From an uncultured Bacteroidales bacterium (GTDB taxonomy: Bacteria > Bacteroidota > Bacteroidia > Bacteroidales > UBA932), in contig CALVAE010000039.1 in the NCBI GenBank assembly GCA_944325465.1, forward strand, positions 1 to 32,635: a DNA stretch of 32,635 nt. Direction: 5' to 3'. The position numbers and the translations under genes are program-made. The notes under the pieces are model-generated. The model had not been told where the DNA came from. It did no database searches and was given only the letters and a program-made list of their open reading frames with translations. Numbering within the stretch: position 1 is the first letter of the stretch; each line of letters starts with the position of its first letter. Of the stretch, positions 7,770 to 17,001 are shown piece by piece.

Positions 7770-9212
7770 ATGAACCAGGCTTTGTCCCTCATCTGGTCGA
7801 TATTGCTTGTCCTGCTGATATGCGGGACCGTATTCGTGATTCTGAGCAGCAACAGCGATTCAGGAAAGAAAGTGTCATGGATACTTGTAGTCACCCTCCT
7901 TCCTGCAATAGGCATCATCCTGTACATAGTTTTCGGACTTGACATGCGCAATCCCGCCTACTACATGAAGAAACACAAGCCGTTTTTCGATGCGTTCGAA
8001 CGGAATGCGGACGAAAGGACCAAGAAACTCCTGTTCGGCACGGAGACCGAAAGGAAAATCAGGGAAGGCTACAGGGACCTGTCCCGGCTGCTTACTAACG
8101 GCAACGGCACGACCGTGTGCGAGGACAACCGGATTGAGGTCATCACTTCAGGAAGGCGCAAGTTCGATGCCCTGGTAAATGACATCCTCAACGCAAAGCA
8201 CCACATCCACATGGAATACTTCTATTTCAAGCAGGATGACGGAAGCAAGAGGATTAAGGAACTGCTGATGAAAAAGGCAAGGGAAGGAGTCAAGGTCAGA
8301 TTCATATACGAAAACATAGCGAACATCAAGATCGCCCCGCGCTATTATTATGAAATGAAGAAGGCCGGAGTGGAAGTGGTGAAGTTCACCAATCCCAAGT
8401 TCTCCCTGCTCAGGCTCAGCGCCCAACTCAACTACCGCGACCACCGGAAAATCGTGGTAATCGACGGGAATATCGGCTATACGGGCGGGATGAACATAAG
8501 CGATGACTACTTCCTCAAATGGAGGGACACCCACCTCAGGATCACCGGCAATGCCGTCTCAAGCCTGCAGTACAGTTTCATGAACTCCTTCATATCGTCA
8601 GGCGGTCATATAGATGAGGATTTCGCGCCGTATTTTCCTGAACATGAAGCCTTTGAAGAAGGAGACAGACTAGTTCAGGTCGTTCCGGACGAGCCTGATT
8701 TCCAATGGCCCGTCCTGCAGATGGGAGCCGTCTGGACGGTCCAGCATACCAGCAGATACCTGTATATCCAGACCCCTTATTTCGTTCCGCCCGAGCCTCT
8801 TCTGCAGGCTCTCAAATCGACCGCTCTCAAAGGTGCGGATGTAAGGATAATGATACCTGCCAAGGCGGACCTCTTCTTTATGGGACCTGCCAACAGGGCG
8901 TATTTCCAGGAATGTCTTGAAGCGGGAATAAAGATCTACGAAAAGTCCGGACGCTTCATCCATTCCAAGACTATCGTATCGGACGACTATCTGTCCATAA
9001 TAGGCTCTGCCAATATGGACAACAGGTCCCTGGAACTCAGTTATGAGGTCAATGCCTATATCTACGACGAGAACATGGCCAGGATGAACCGGGAGATTTT
9101 CCTGAAAGACCAGGAAGAATGCCGCCAAGTCCTTCTGGAAGAGTGGATCCGCCGCCCGTGGTACAAAAAGGCAATCCAGACCGTCCTGAAACTGTTCTCT
9201 CCTTTGTTGTAA
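7770..9212 (+). CDS. cls: Cardiolipin synthase (phospholipase D family)
   Basis: A 480-residue inner-membrane enzyme that joins two phosphatidylglycerol molecules into cardiolipin. Two N-terminal membrane segments (about residues 6-28 and 36-55) precede a bacterial Cls domain. Two HxKxxxxD motifs are intact: HRKIVVID (H225, K227, D232) and HSKTIVSD (H398, K400, D405). The length matches bacterial ClsA-type enzymes. No promoter or terminator is seen in the short gap after miaB. The ECF sigma gene starts 19 bases after its stop with no terminator between, so read-through into the PUL regulator is possible. Confidence 0.93.
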   Translation: MNQALSLIWSILLVLLICGTVFVILSSNSDSGKKVSWILVVTLLPAIGIILYIVFGLDMRNPAYYMKKHKPFFDAFERNADERTKKLLFGTETERKIREGYRDLSRLLTNGNGTTVCEDNRIEVITSGRRKFDALVNDILNAKHHIHMEYFYFKQDDGSKRIKELLMKKAREGVKVRFIYENIANIKIAPRYYYEMKKAGVEVVKFTNPKFSLLRLSAQLNYRDHRKIVVIDGNIGYTGGMNISDDYFLKWRDTHLRITGNAVSSLQYSFMNSFISSGGHIDEDFAPYFPEHEAFEEGDRLVQVVPDEPDFQWPVLQMGAVWTVQHTSRYLYIQTPYFVPPEPLLQALKSTALKGADVRIMIPAKADLFFMGPANRAYFQECLEAGIKIYEKSGRFIHSKTIVSDDYLSIIGSANMDNRSLELSYEVNAYIYDENMARMNREIFLKDQEECRQVLLEEWIRRPWYKKAIQTVLKLFSPLL

Positions 9213-9231
9213 TCATCATCTACACAGACAA

Positions 9232-9756
9232 GTGAGCAAAGACAATGACATTTTCGCAAATTTTGCGAGAGGTGATACCGACGCATTCAGAAAAATATTC
9301 GGAATGTTCTATCCTAAAATATACAGTTTCGCAAAACGTCTAATACAGGACCAGGAAGAGGCAAAAGATGTTACCCAGAAAATTTTCATCAGGATATGGG
9401 TAAACAGGGAAAAATTCCTGGATGTGCAGGACTATGATTCCTACATATTCATCTTGAGCAAATATACCATCCTCAACCATATCAAGGGTAAGAAAAAGAT
9501 CCCTGACAGGAATCCCCCAGGAGACATCCGTGACAGCCGGTCGCCTGAAGACAAGGTAGAAATGCTGGATATCAGAAAAAAGGTTGACAGTATAGTAGGA
9601 AAGATGCCGAAGCAGCGAAGGCTCATATTCAGGATGAGTCGTATACTTGGCCTGAAAAACGAAGAAATCGCCAGGGAACTTGGACTCTCGAAGAAAACCG
9701 TAGAAAACCATATCAACCTCGCATTAAAAGAAATCCGCAAGGAATTATCAAAATAG
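9232..9756 (+). CDS. ECF-type RNA polymerase sigma factor of the PUL
   Basis: A 174-residue sigma-70 of the extracytoplasmic-function type found in Bacteroidota PULs. Sigma region 2 spans about residues 10-85 (DAFRKIFGMFYPKIYSFAKRLI, then the helix EAKDVTQKIFIRIW). Region 4 has the helix-turn-helix NEEIARELGLSKKTVENHINLALKEIRK near the C-terminus. The start is a GTG; the nearby ATG at 9245 is out of frame and a later in-frame ATG would remove part of region 2. The FecR anti-sigma gene follows. It is expected to be held inactive by that protein and to activate the susC promoter. Confidence 0.92.
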   Translation: MSKDNDIFANFARGDTDAFRKIFGMFYPKIYSFAKRLIQDQEEAKDVTQKIFIRIWVNREKFLDVQDYDSYIFILSKYTILNHIKGKKKIPDRNPPGDIRDSRSPEDKVEMLDIRKKVDSIVGKMPKQRRLIFRMSRILGLKNEEIARELGLSKKTVENHINLALKEIRKELSK

Positions 9757-9772
9757 CCTACCCCCGGTTAGG
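9757..9772 (+). promoter_or_regulatory. Short hairpin between sigma and anti-sigma genes
   Basis: CCTACCCCCGGTTAGG can fold as CCTACC paired with GGTTAGG with one bulged T. It begins directly after the sigma stop codon. No T run follows, so a role in message stability or in setting the sigma to anti-sigma ratio is only a guess. Confidence 0.3.
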
Positions 9773-9802
9773 TGTTTGAAACAATTTATTTGTCTTTAAT
9801 TT

Positions 9803-10765
9803 ATGGCAGACAATACAGACAAAATATCCTGCGGGACATCATGCAGGAATTCCATGGAATCCGATGAAATTTTGCGCAAAGTATGGGAAGACTCTGCCGG
9901 AATTTCCATCGGCCCTGATGAAATCAGAAAAGAATACGACAGTCTTGTAAACAGGATGAAGACTGCCGGAATAGACCCTGGGAAAAGACAGAAAAGGCAG
10001 ATTCCCGCAAAGATATGGCACATTGCCGCCATCTGGCTGATACCTCTGTGCATACTCGGTACAGGAATCGCAATGACGATCGGATCAATGAATAAGATAC
10101 GAACTATCACAGACGTCAGATACATGGGAATAAACACGACATCTGGAGAAAGGAAAGAGATCATCCTGCCGGATGGTTCAAAGGTATGGCTGAACTCTGG
10201 AAGCCTGCTTATATATCCGGATGCCTTCGTTGGAAAAGAAAGAAACGTATATCTGTCAGGAGAAGGCTTTTTCATGATTTCTCCGGACAAAAAGCATCCG
10301 TTTTATGTCCATACTGCAGATGTAACCTTGAAGGTTCTGGGAACATCCTTCAACATATCGTGCTATCCTGACGAAAAGTTAACGGAAACGACTCTGATGT
10401 CGGGATCAGTTGAGGTATCGGTTCCTTCAGAACCAGGAGAGCCGTTCTGCCTTTCTCCGGACCAACAGTTGGTCTATGACCAATCATCCGGAGAAGTACG
10501 GATTTCTAAAGTCAATTCAGAAGAATTCAGATCCTGGACTGACGGTGAAATCCTGATATATGACAAGTCTCTTGAAGAAACTGCAAGAATTCTGGAAAAG
10601 ACATACGGAATCAAAATAATCATAACCTCCAAAGAATACAGTGATGCACGCATAATGGTTCACTTCAAGGATAACGAACCTATGGAAAGGGTATTCGGAA
10701 TCATCTGTAAGATAATTCCAGGCATAAATATCAGCATTAATGACGATGTAGTCGTCATACGGTAA
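9803..10765 (+). CDS. FecR-family anti-sigma factor
   Basis: A 320-residue membrane anti-sigma. The N-terminal cytoplasmic part (about 1-70) should bind the sigma factor. A single membrane segment lies at about residues 71-93. The periplasmic FecR domain is about residues 112-210 (GERKEIILPDGSKVWLNSGS, then GEGFFMISPDKKHPFYVHT and VLGTSFNISCYPDE). A DUF4974-type domain at the C-terminus (SLEETARILEKTYGIKI) is the usual contact for the STN domain of a SusC/FecA transducer. It lies 46 bases after the sigma gene and is followed by a strong terminator, so the regulators form a unit separate from susCD. Confidence 0.93.
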   Translation: MADNTDKISCGTSCRNSMESDEILRKVWEDSAGISIGPDEIRKEYDSLVNRMKTAGIDPGKRQKRQIPAKIWHIAAIWLIPLCILGTGIAMTIGSMNKIRTITDVRYMGINTTSGERKEIILPDGSKVWLNSGSLLIYPDAFVGKERNVYLSGEGFFMISPDKKHPFYVHTADVTLKVLGTSFNISCYPDEKLTETTLMSGSVEVSVPSEPGEPFCLSPDQQLVYDQSSGEVRISKVNSEEFRSWTDGEILIYDKSLEETARILEKTYGIKIIITSKEYSDARIMVHFKDNEPMERVFGIICKIIPGINISINDDVVVIR

Positions 10766-10790
10766 GGGCTGCTGCCCTCCACATATATTG

Positions 10791-10830
10791 AACGGTTTCA
10801 GGAAACGGATTCCTGAAACCGTTATTTTTT
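10791..10830 (+). terminator. Rho-independent terminator between fecR and susC
   Basis: AACGGTTTCAGGAA (10791-10804) is the perfect complement of 10810-10823 around a five-base loop, and it is followed by ATTTTTT. It ends the regulator transcript, so susC needs its own promoter, presumably driven by the ECF sigma. Confidence 0.9.
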
Positions 10831-10843
10831 CAACATTTTTTGG

Positions 10844-10890
10844 GGGCAGCATTGATTTCAGCTGTCTTTAGGGCAGTTGATTCAATATTT
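10844..10890 (+). promoter_or_regulatory. Direct-repeat region upstream of susC, candidate sigma or operator site
   Basis: GGGCAG occurs at 10844-10849 and again at 10871-10876, 27 bases apart, and each copy is followed by a near-identical TTGATT(T)CA. No perfect TAnnTTTG is present; the closest is AATATTTG at 10884-10891. This fits a promoter read by an alternative sigma, but the ECF consensus cannot be derived from one site. Confidence 0.3.
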
Positions 10891-10927
10891 GACTGACAAC
10901 ATTAATAACCAAATAAACTAAAACTAT

Positions 10928-13900
10928 ATGAATCAATTTCTGAAGAAAGCAGTGGGACTGTGCATCGGTACGTTCACGTGCTGTCTCACGATTTGTGCAC
11001 AATCTGTTTTATTCAATGGCGAGAATCTTACAGTAAGTCAAGCCTTTACCGCAATAGAGGCACAGACGGGCTACAGATTTGCCTATAATTCGGCAGAACT
11101 TGATACATCAAAAGAGATCTACCTGGATTATAAAAACGCCGACGCCTTAAAAGTTGTCAATGATATCCTGAAAGGGAGCGGCTACAAAGGAAGTCTTGAC
11201 GGCAACTACATCATCATCTCTCCTGCTTCGGAACAGGATGAAGAAAAACAGCAAACAACGGTAACCGGAACCGTAACTGATGTTCAGGGACAGCCTGTCA
11301 TCGGAGCCGGTGTTATCCAAAAAGGGACATCCAACGGAGTAATGACTGACGAGCAGGGACATTTCAGTATAGAACTCCCTGACAACTCTGTTCTGGAAAT
11401 CTCATCACTCGGATACAGAACAGTAACATTATCCGTTGTCAGGGGGGGTAATTACAGTATAACCCTTGAAGAGGATCTGGAACTTCTGGAAGAAGTCGTC
11501 GTCATAGGCTACGGTACTGTCCGCAAAAGCGACCTGACAGGGTCATTGTCTTCCGTAAACGATGAATCCTTCAAAGCACAGAAAGTAACACGCATCGACC
11601 AGGCCCTTCAGGGAAGAGCAGCCGGAGTGCAGATCTCCAACACCGTTGGTGCTCCGGGTGGTGATGTCCGTATCCGTGTCCGTGGAGCCAATTCAGTCTT
11701 GGGTGACAACAGCCCCCTTTTCGTCGTCGATGGTTTTGTAGGTGTGGATTTCAACTCCATCAACCCTAACGACATTGAATCCATGGAAGTTCTGAAGGAT
11801 GCCTCTTCCACTGCAATCTATGGATCACGCGGCGCTAACGGAGTCATCCTCATTACTACGAAATCAGGTTCAAGAGACGGCAGGGTCAACGTAACTTACG
11901 ACGGGAACGTATCCGTATCACGCATTATCAAGAACTATGATCTCCTCAATGCGGGACAGTATGCCGAACTGTACAACCAGCATCAGACTGATTTCGGACT
12001 TGATCCGTATTTCACTGACGAAGAAATAGCAGACTATTATGCAAATGGAGGTTTTGACTATGTAGGTGCCGTACTCCGTACTGCGATTTCTCATCAGCAC
12101 CAGTTAAGCGTGGACGGAGGCAACGATAAGACCCAGTGGAGAATTTCAGGCAACTACCTTGACCAGCAGGGTATCATCAAAATGTCCGACTATGAAAGAT
12201 TCAATGTAAGAGCCAGAGTCAATACGAAAATCAATGACAGGCTTTCCTTCAGATTCAACATAAATGCCAGCACCTCCACAGGAAAGAACAACGAAGGCTA
12301 TTCAGGACCGAATACTCTCCTGAACCAGGCTCTCGGCTGGGCTCCAACCACCAATCCTTATGATGAAAACGGTAATCTGATTATCAGTGATCCGACAGGA
12401 TCTCTCAAATCCAATCCTCTTGCTCTTCTGTATGATGCGGAAACCATATCGGAAAAGACCTTTGTCACCATACTCGGAGGAGCCAACTACGAATTCATTC
12501 CGGGCCTTTCCCTTGATTTTCAGGCAGCCATGGACCAACTCTTTGACAAATCAAAGACATGGACGGGAGAGAGTGCTGCAGGCTCTGCGGGAACATCAAG
12601 CGCAAATGTCATAGACGGAAAATCCAGGACAATCCAGACAACTACCCAACTGTCATTCAACAGAGATTTCGGCAAACATACCGTCAATGCGGTCGCCGCA
12701 TTCGAGACCCAATCCTACAGATACAGTTCCGTGACAGCAACAGCCTCCGACCTTACATTCCCGGAACTGAAATACGACAACCTTGCACAGGCCGGTTCTT
12801 TCCAGACAGCAAGCGGATATTCCATGTGGGCCCTCTTATCTTTACTTGCCAGAGTAAACTATTCATATGCCGGCAAATATATGGCATCAGTATCCGTCAG
12901 ACACGATGGTTCATCCAAATTCTCTGACGGGAACAAGTTCAGTACATTCCCCGCTGCCGCTGTAGCCTGGAACATAAACAAGGAAAACTTCATGAAAAAC
13001 GTACCTGTAATCAGCACTCTCAAACTCAGGGCCAGTTGGGGACTTACAGGCAGCCAGGCAATCAACCCGTATGCCACCAAATCTTCATTCGGAAGTGTGA
13101 CATATCCGTTCACTATGGGCGGAGCGACAAGCGGTATAAGAAAAAGCAATCCTGCCAATCCTGATCTCAGATGGGAAACGACGGAACAGACAAACATCGG
13201 CCTCGATTTCGGACTCTTCGATGACAGGCTGTCATTGGAAGCAGACTGGTATCTCAAGACCACACGAGACCTGCTGCTGAACAAGAACGTACCTGCTTAT
13301 CAAGGAGGAGGAACGATCGTTTCCAATATCGGAAGTATCCGTAACAGCGGCTTTGACTTTACCATCTCGGGAAGAATCATCGAGAAAAAGGACATATCCC
13401 TGGAATCTTCCGTCAATTTCTCCATCCTCAAGAACAAGGTACTCGACCTCGGAGCAGATGATGCCGTATATGTAGCCACCAACCTCACAGGAATCAATGA
13501 CGGAGCATACGACTTCATATATAAGGTGGGAGAACCTCTCGGAACCTTATATGGTCTGAAATATATAGGTCCATGGCAGAAAGATGAAGCGGCTCTCGCA
13601 GCGGAATACGGCTGCGTACCGGGAGACGCCCGCTATGAAGACCTGGACGGCAATAAGATTTATGATAGTTCTGACTACCAGATTATCGGTTACGGTATGC
13701 CTAAATACACTCTCGGATGGAATACGAATTTCAGATATAAAAATTTATCGGTCAACATGTTCTGGCAAGGAGTATTCGGAGCGGACAAACTCAACTACAA
13801 CCGCTGCGTATTCATGATGGCATCCAGGGATATCCGTGGCGCCACATTCGCCGAAGCACTTGACAGGTACATCCCCGGAGTCAATGAAGATGCATACCTT

Positions 13901-14194
13901 CCGGCATGGAGTCCGACAAGCACATGGTATCCGGTATCAAGCCTTTGGCTTGAAAACGGGAGTTATCTGAGACTGAAGAACATCAGCATTGCATATGACT
14001 TCAACGTCAGGAAAGTCGGTGACTTCACCGTGTCTCTCAATGCCACCAACCTGTTCACAATCACAAACTATAAGGGAATCGATCCTGAAGCCAGCAATGT
14101 CGGCGGAGGCACTTCTGACGTACAACAGGGTCTGGACTACGGAGCATATCCTAACGCCAAGTCAGTTACCCTCGGTCTTACAATCAGATTCTAG
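10928..14194 (+). CDS. SusC/RagA TonB-dependent transporter with STN domain
   Basis: A 1088-residue outer-membrane importer. A signal peptide (about residues 1-25, cut after CAQ) is followed by an STN domain (about 26-103, LTVSQAFTAIEAQTGYRFAY). A carboxypeptidase-regulatory-like domain comes next (about 112-197, VTGTVTDVQGQPVIGAGV). The SusC-type junction EEVVVIGYGTVRKSDLTG leads into the plug domain and a 22-strand barrel ending in an aromatic residue (TIRF). The STN domain marks a transducer that signals to a FecR protein, matching the anti-sigma encoded just upstream. It would import oligosaccharides captured by the neighbouring SusD. Confidence 0.95.
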   Translation: MNQFLKKAVGLCIGTFTCCLTICAQSVLFNGENLTVSQAFTAIEAQTGYRFAYNSAELDTSKEIYLDYKNADALKVVNDILKGSGYKGSLDGNYIIISPASEQDEEKQQTTVTGTVTDVQGQPVIGAGVIQKGTSNGVMTDEQGHFSIELPDNSVLEISSLGYRTVTLSVVRGGNYSITLEEDLELLEEVVVIGYGTVRKSDLTGSLSSVNDESFKAQKVTRIDQALQGRAAGVQISNTVGAPGGDVRIRVRGANSVLGDNSPLFVVDGFVGVDFNSINPNDIESMEVLKDASSTAIYGSRGANGVILITTKSGSRDGRVNVTYDGNVSVSRIIKNYDLLNAGQYAELYNQHQTDFGLDPYFTDEEIADYYANGGFDYVGAVLRTAISHQHQLSVDGGNDKTQWRISGNYLDQQGIIKMSDYERFNVRARVNTKINDRLSFRFNINASTSTGKNNEGYSGPNTLLNQALGWAPTTNPYDENGNLIISDPTGSLKSNPLALLYDAETISEKTFVTILGGANYEFIPGLSLDFQAAMDQLFDKSKTWTGESAAGSAGTSSANVIDGKSRTIQTTTQLSFNRDFGKHTVNAVAAFETQSYRYSSVTATASDLTFPELKYDNLAQAGSFQTASGYSMWALLSLLARVNYSYAGKYMASVSVRHDGSSKFSDGNKFSTFPAAAVAWNINKENFMKNVPVISTLKLRASWGLTGSQAINPYATKSSFGSVTYPFTMGGATSGIRKSNPANPDLRWETTEQTNIGLDFGLFDDRLSLEADWYLKTTRDLLLNKNVPAYQGGGTIVSNIGSIRNSGFDFTISGRIIEKKDISLESSVNFSILKNKVLDLGADDAVYVATNLTGINDGAYDFIYKVGEPLGTLYGLKYIGPWQKDEAALAAEYGCVPGDARYEDLDGNKIYDSSDYQIIGYGMPKYTLGWNTNFRYKNLSVNMFWQGVFGADKLNYNRCVFMMASRDIRGATFAEALDRYIPGVNEDAYLPAWSPTSTWYPVSSLWLENGSYLRLKNISIAYDFNVRKVGDFTVSLNATNLFTITNYKGIDPEASNVGGGTSDVQQGLDYGAYPNAKSVTLGLTIRF

Positions 14195-14234
14195 ACTTGG
14201 AAAACATGCAGTACTCACATTATAGATAATACCA

Positions 14235-15707
14235 ATGATTATGAAAAAGAGTCTATTATATACAATTGCCATGATATGCAGCATCGGCATGCTGTCCGGA
14301 TGTACCGAATTCCTTACAGAAAAGACCAATGGACAGGTCTTTGACAATGTCCTGTCAACCCAGAAAGGCCTGGAATCGGCGCTTACCGGAGCCTATAAAG
14401 GACTGAATACGACATGGGATGTCGGTCTGTGCAATGGTACTTTCCATCAGATGGTAGCAGGATCGGATGATGTCTACTGTCCGACAAGCGATGCAAACGG
14501 GACCCAATTCGATGTCTGCGGAGTAACGGATGCGAACGGTTCTTTCGGCAGCACCTGGAACGGAATGTACAGAGTTGTCATCGGCGCAAACAATGTTATC
14601 AACAATTACGAAGCCTGCAGCGGAGATGCCAATACGATAAAGGTGATTGCAGGCGAAGCATATTTCCTCCGTGCATTCGCCTACTTCATGCTGGTGCGCC
14701 TGTGGGGAGAAGTCCCGCTCATCCTTTCAAGTTCCTATGACCCGGCAGAAAGTGAAATGGAATCTACCCCGGAAGCAACGATTTACGAACAGATCGAGAA
14801 AGACATAGACAATGCCGTCAACATGCTTGAAGACAACAGAAGGAACAGCGAGATCGGACGTCCGAACAAACTTGTAGCGCGTGCCCTAAGGGCTGAAATC
14901 TACCTTACCGAAGCCGGATGGCCGCTGAAAAAGGAAGGATACTATAAAAAAGCGGCAGACGAGGCCAAGGCAGTTCTGGATGCAAGCGAATCTCAGGGAT
15001 TCACACTCGAACAGAATTTTGCCGACCTGTTCATCAATGACGACACCAAAGATTGTCTGACAAGTGAGGACCTGTTTGTCATTCCAGCCAGCACTACCGA
15101 TAATATTGTCTTCTATGGAGCATGGAGTGAACCGAGCGAAATCGGAGGATGGGATATAGTATTCGCGGAAGTCGGCTTTATGAACAATTTTCCGGAAGGA
15201 ATCAGAAAAGATCTGACTTTTTATACAGAATACTTAAATGACGCAGGAGAGACTGTTAATTGGAAAAACTGGAAAATGCAGCATCCTGGTCTTCTGAAAC
15301 TTATGAAATATCCTCAAAGCGGAGTAAAAGGCAGTAGTGCCAGCACAATTCCTGCACATCTGCTCAGGTTGTCTCAAACCGCACTGACCTATGCTGAAGC
15401 CAAGGCACGTGCGGAAGGACCTGATGATGCGGCATACAACTGGATCAACAGGATCAGGACAAGAGCCGGGTTGGAAGAACTTTCAGACTTGAGCACTGAT
15501 GAATTCATCGAAGCGGCTGTGAATGAAAGGGCATGGGAACTTACTGGAGAATGCGTAAGATGGTTCGACCTTCTCCGTCTGGAAATGGTCCCTGACACGA
15601 ATGCATTGAAAGACAGCGGATACGACATTCAGGTCAATGTCAAGGACCGCTACACATTCCCTCTTCCTGCAAGCGAAACCCTTCTGAACCCTAATCTTAA
15701 CAAATAG
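14235..15707 (+). CDS. SusD/RagB glycan-binding lipoprotein
   Basis: A 490-residue surface lipoprotein. The signal peptide ends in lipobox LSGC (Cys23 from the first ATG); the ATG at 14241 (MKKSLL) is an equally likely start. The sequence has the SusD helical TPR scaffold (GEAYFLRAFAYFMLVRLWGEVPLI; LVARALRAEIYLTEAGW). The C-terminal RagB/SusD motif is NERAWELTGECVRWFDLLR. It forms the lid of the SusC channel and binds the substrate glycan. It follows susC by 40 bases and is surely co-transcribed with it. Confidence 0.95.
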   Translation: MIMKKSLLYTIAMICSIGMLSGCTEFLTEKTNGQVFDNVLSTQKGLESALTGAYKGLNTTWDVGLCNGTFHQMVAGSDDVYCPTSDANGTQFDVCGVTDANGSFGSTWNGMYRVVIGANNVINNYEACSGDANTIKVIAGEAYFLRAFAYFMLVRLWGEVPLILSSSYDPAESEMESTPEATIYEQIEKDIDNAVNMLEDNRRNSEIGRPNKLVARALRAEIYLTEAGWPLKKEGYYKKAADEAKAVLDASESQGFTLEQNFADLFINDDTKDCLTSEDLFVIPASTTDNIVFYGAWSEPSEIGGWDIVFAEVGFMNNFPEGIRKDLTFYTEYLNDAGETVNWKNWKMQHPGLLKLMKYPQSGVKGSSASTIPAHLLRLSQTALTYAEAKARAEGPDDAAYNWINRIRTRAGLEELSDLSTDEFIEAAVNERAWELTGECVRWFDLLRLEMVPDTNALKDSGYDIQVNVKDRYTFPLPASETLLNPNLNK

Positions 15708-15731
15708 TCCATATATAATAAATTTCAGGAT

Positions 15732-16967
15732 ATGAAAAATTTCATCGTTATACTGATATCCATGCTATGCATGATTTCATGCAGCGGGAACACAGACAAA
15801 GTCTCTGAAAATGATTTCATGCGGATTGACGGGCAGCATCTCATAACTCCTGACGGGGAAAGATTCTTTATCAAGGGAACCAATCTTGGCTGCTGGTTGA
15901 ATCCTGAAGGCTATATGTTCGGTTTCACCTGGGCCAGTTCACCACGGCTTATCAACAGGATGTTCTGTGAACTTGTAGGTCCGGACAGAACTGCTGAATT
16001 CTGGAAAAGGTTCAAGGATAACTACATTACGAAAGCCGATATCGAATTCATCGCTTCATGTGGAGCAAATACCATCAGGATTCCTTTCAACTACAGGCTG
16101 TTTACTGATGAAGACTATATGGGACTGACTTCAGATCAGGATGGATTCGAAAGAATGGATGCGGCTATAGAATGGTGCAAGGAATACGGTCTGTACGTCA
16201 TTCTTGACATGCACGATGCACCTGGAGGACAGACAGGAGACAATATAGATGACAGTTATGGCTATCCGTGGCTATTCGAAAGCGAGAAAAGTCAGGAACT
16301 CTTCTATGATATATGGACAAGAATTGCCGAACACTACAGAAACGAGACGGCTATCCTCGGGTATGAACTTATGAATGAGCCTATAGCCCCGTATTTCAAG
16401 AATATGGAAGAACTCAACACGAAATTCCTGCCTTTGTGCAAGGAAACTGTCACCAGAATAAGAGAAGTTGATCCCAACCATATAATCATCATCGGAGCAC
16501 CTCAATGGAATACCAACTTCAAGCCTGTAACCGACTGGAGTTTTGACAACAAGATAATGTTTACCTGCCATCGCTACGGCGGTGAGGCGGGAGCCGAAGG
16601 GATCAAGGACTACATAGAATTCAGGGACAAGACCGGACTGCCGATGTATATGGGAGAAATCGGACACAACACAATGGAATGGCAGGAAACCTATAGCCGC
16701 ACCATGCAGGAAAACAATATCGGCTATACATTCTGGCCATACAAGAAAAGAGACATAGAATGTATGAGGGCTTTCGATGTACCGGAAGACTGGGATAAAG
16801 TCGTAGTGGCTTTTGCGAACAGCAACCGACTTGATTTCGGCAATATCAGAGAAGCAAGACCAGACCAGGAAACAGCATGGAAAGCCATGTGCCAGTTTAC
16901 GGAAAATATAAGATTCGAAAATTGTCATACTCTAGATGAGTATGTACAATCAATGCTTCTGAAATAA
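15732..16967 (+). CDS. Glycoside hydrolase family 5 lipoprotein
   Basis: A 411-residue lipoprotein (lipobox MISC, Cys17) with a clan GH-A barrel. The acid/base glutamate is in ELMNEP (E216) and the nucleophile is in MGEIG (E309). Other GH5 marks are the RIPFNYR strand and a histidine-rich loop, LDMHDAPGGQ. The N-terminal GTNLGCWLNPEG and the DAPGGQTGD loop resemble exo-beta-1,3-glucanase-type GH5 enzymes, so a beta-glucan is one possible substrate. The subfamily is not certain. It probably acts at the cell surface or in the periplasm on material handled by SusCD, which it follows by 24 bases. Confidence 0.87.
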   Translation: MKNFIVILISMLCMISCSGNTDKVSENDFMRIDGQHLITPDGERFFIKGTNLGCWLNPEGYMFGFTWASSPRLINRMFCELVGPDRTAEFWKRFKDNYITKADIEFIASCGANTIRIPFNYRLFTDEDYMGLTSDQDGFERMDAAIEWCKEYGLYVILDMHDAPGGQTGDNIDDSYGYPWLFESEKSQELFYDIWTRIAEHYRNETAILGYELMNEPIAPYFKNMEELNTKFLPLCKETVTRIREVDPNHIIIIGAPQWNTNFKPVTDWSFDNKIMFTCHRYGGEAGAEGIKDYIEFRDKTGLPMYMGEIGHNTMEWQETYSRTMQENNIGYTFWPYKKRDIECMRAFDVPEDWDKVVVAFANSNRLDFGNIREARPDQETAWKAMCQFTENIRFENCHTLDEYVQSMLLK

Positions 16968-17001
16968 ATTCGTTAAATTAGCGATTCTTAAATTCACTAC
17001 C

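Noticed and set aside
16272..16928. Minus-strand reading frame opposite the GH5 gene
   Set aside because: It is a shadow of the GH5 coding sequence with no promoter or known motif.
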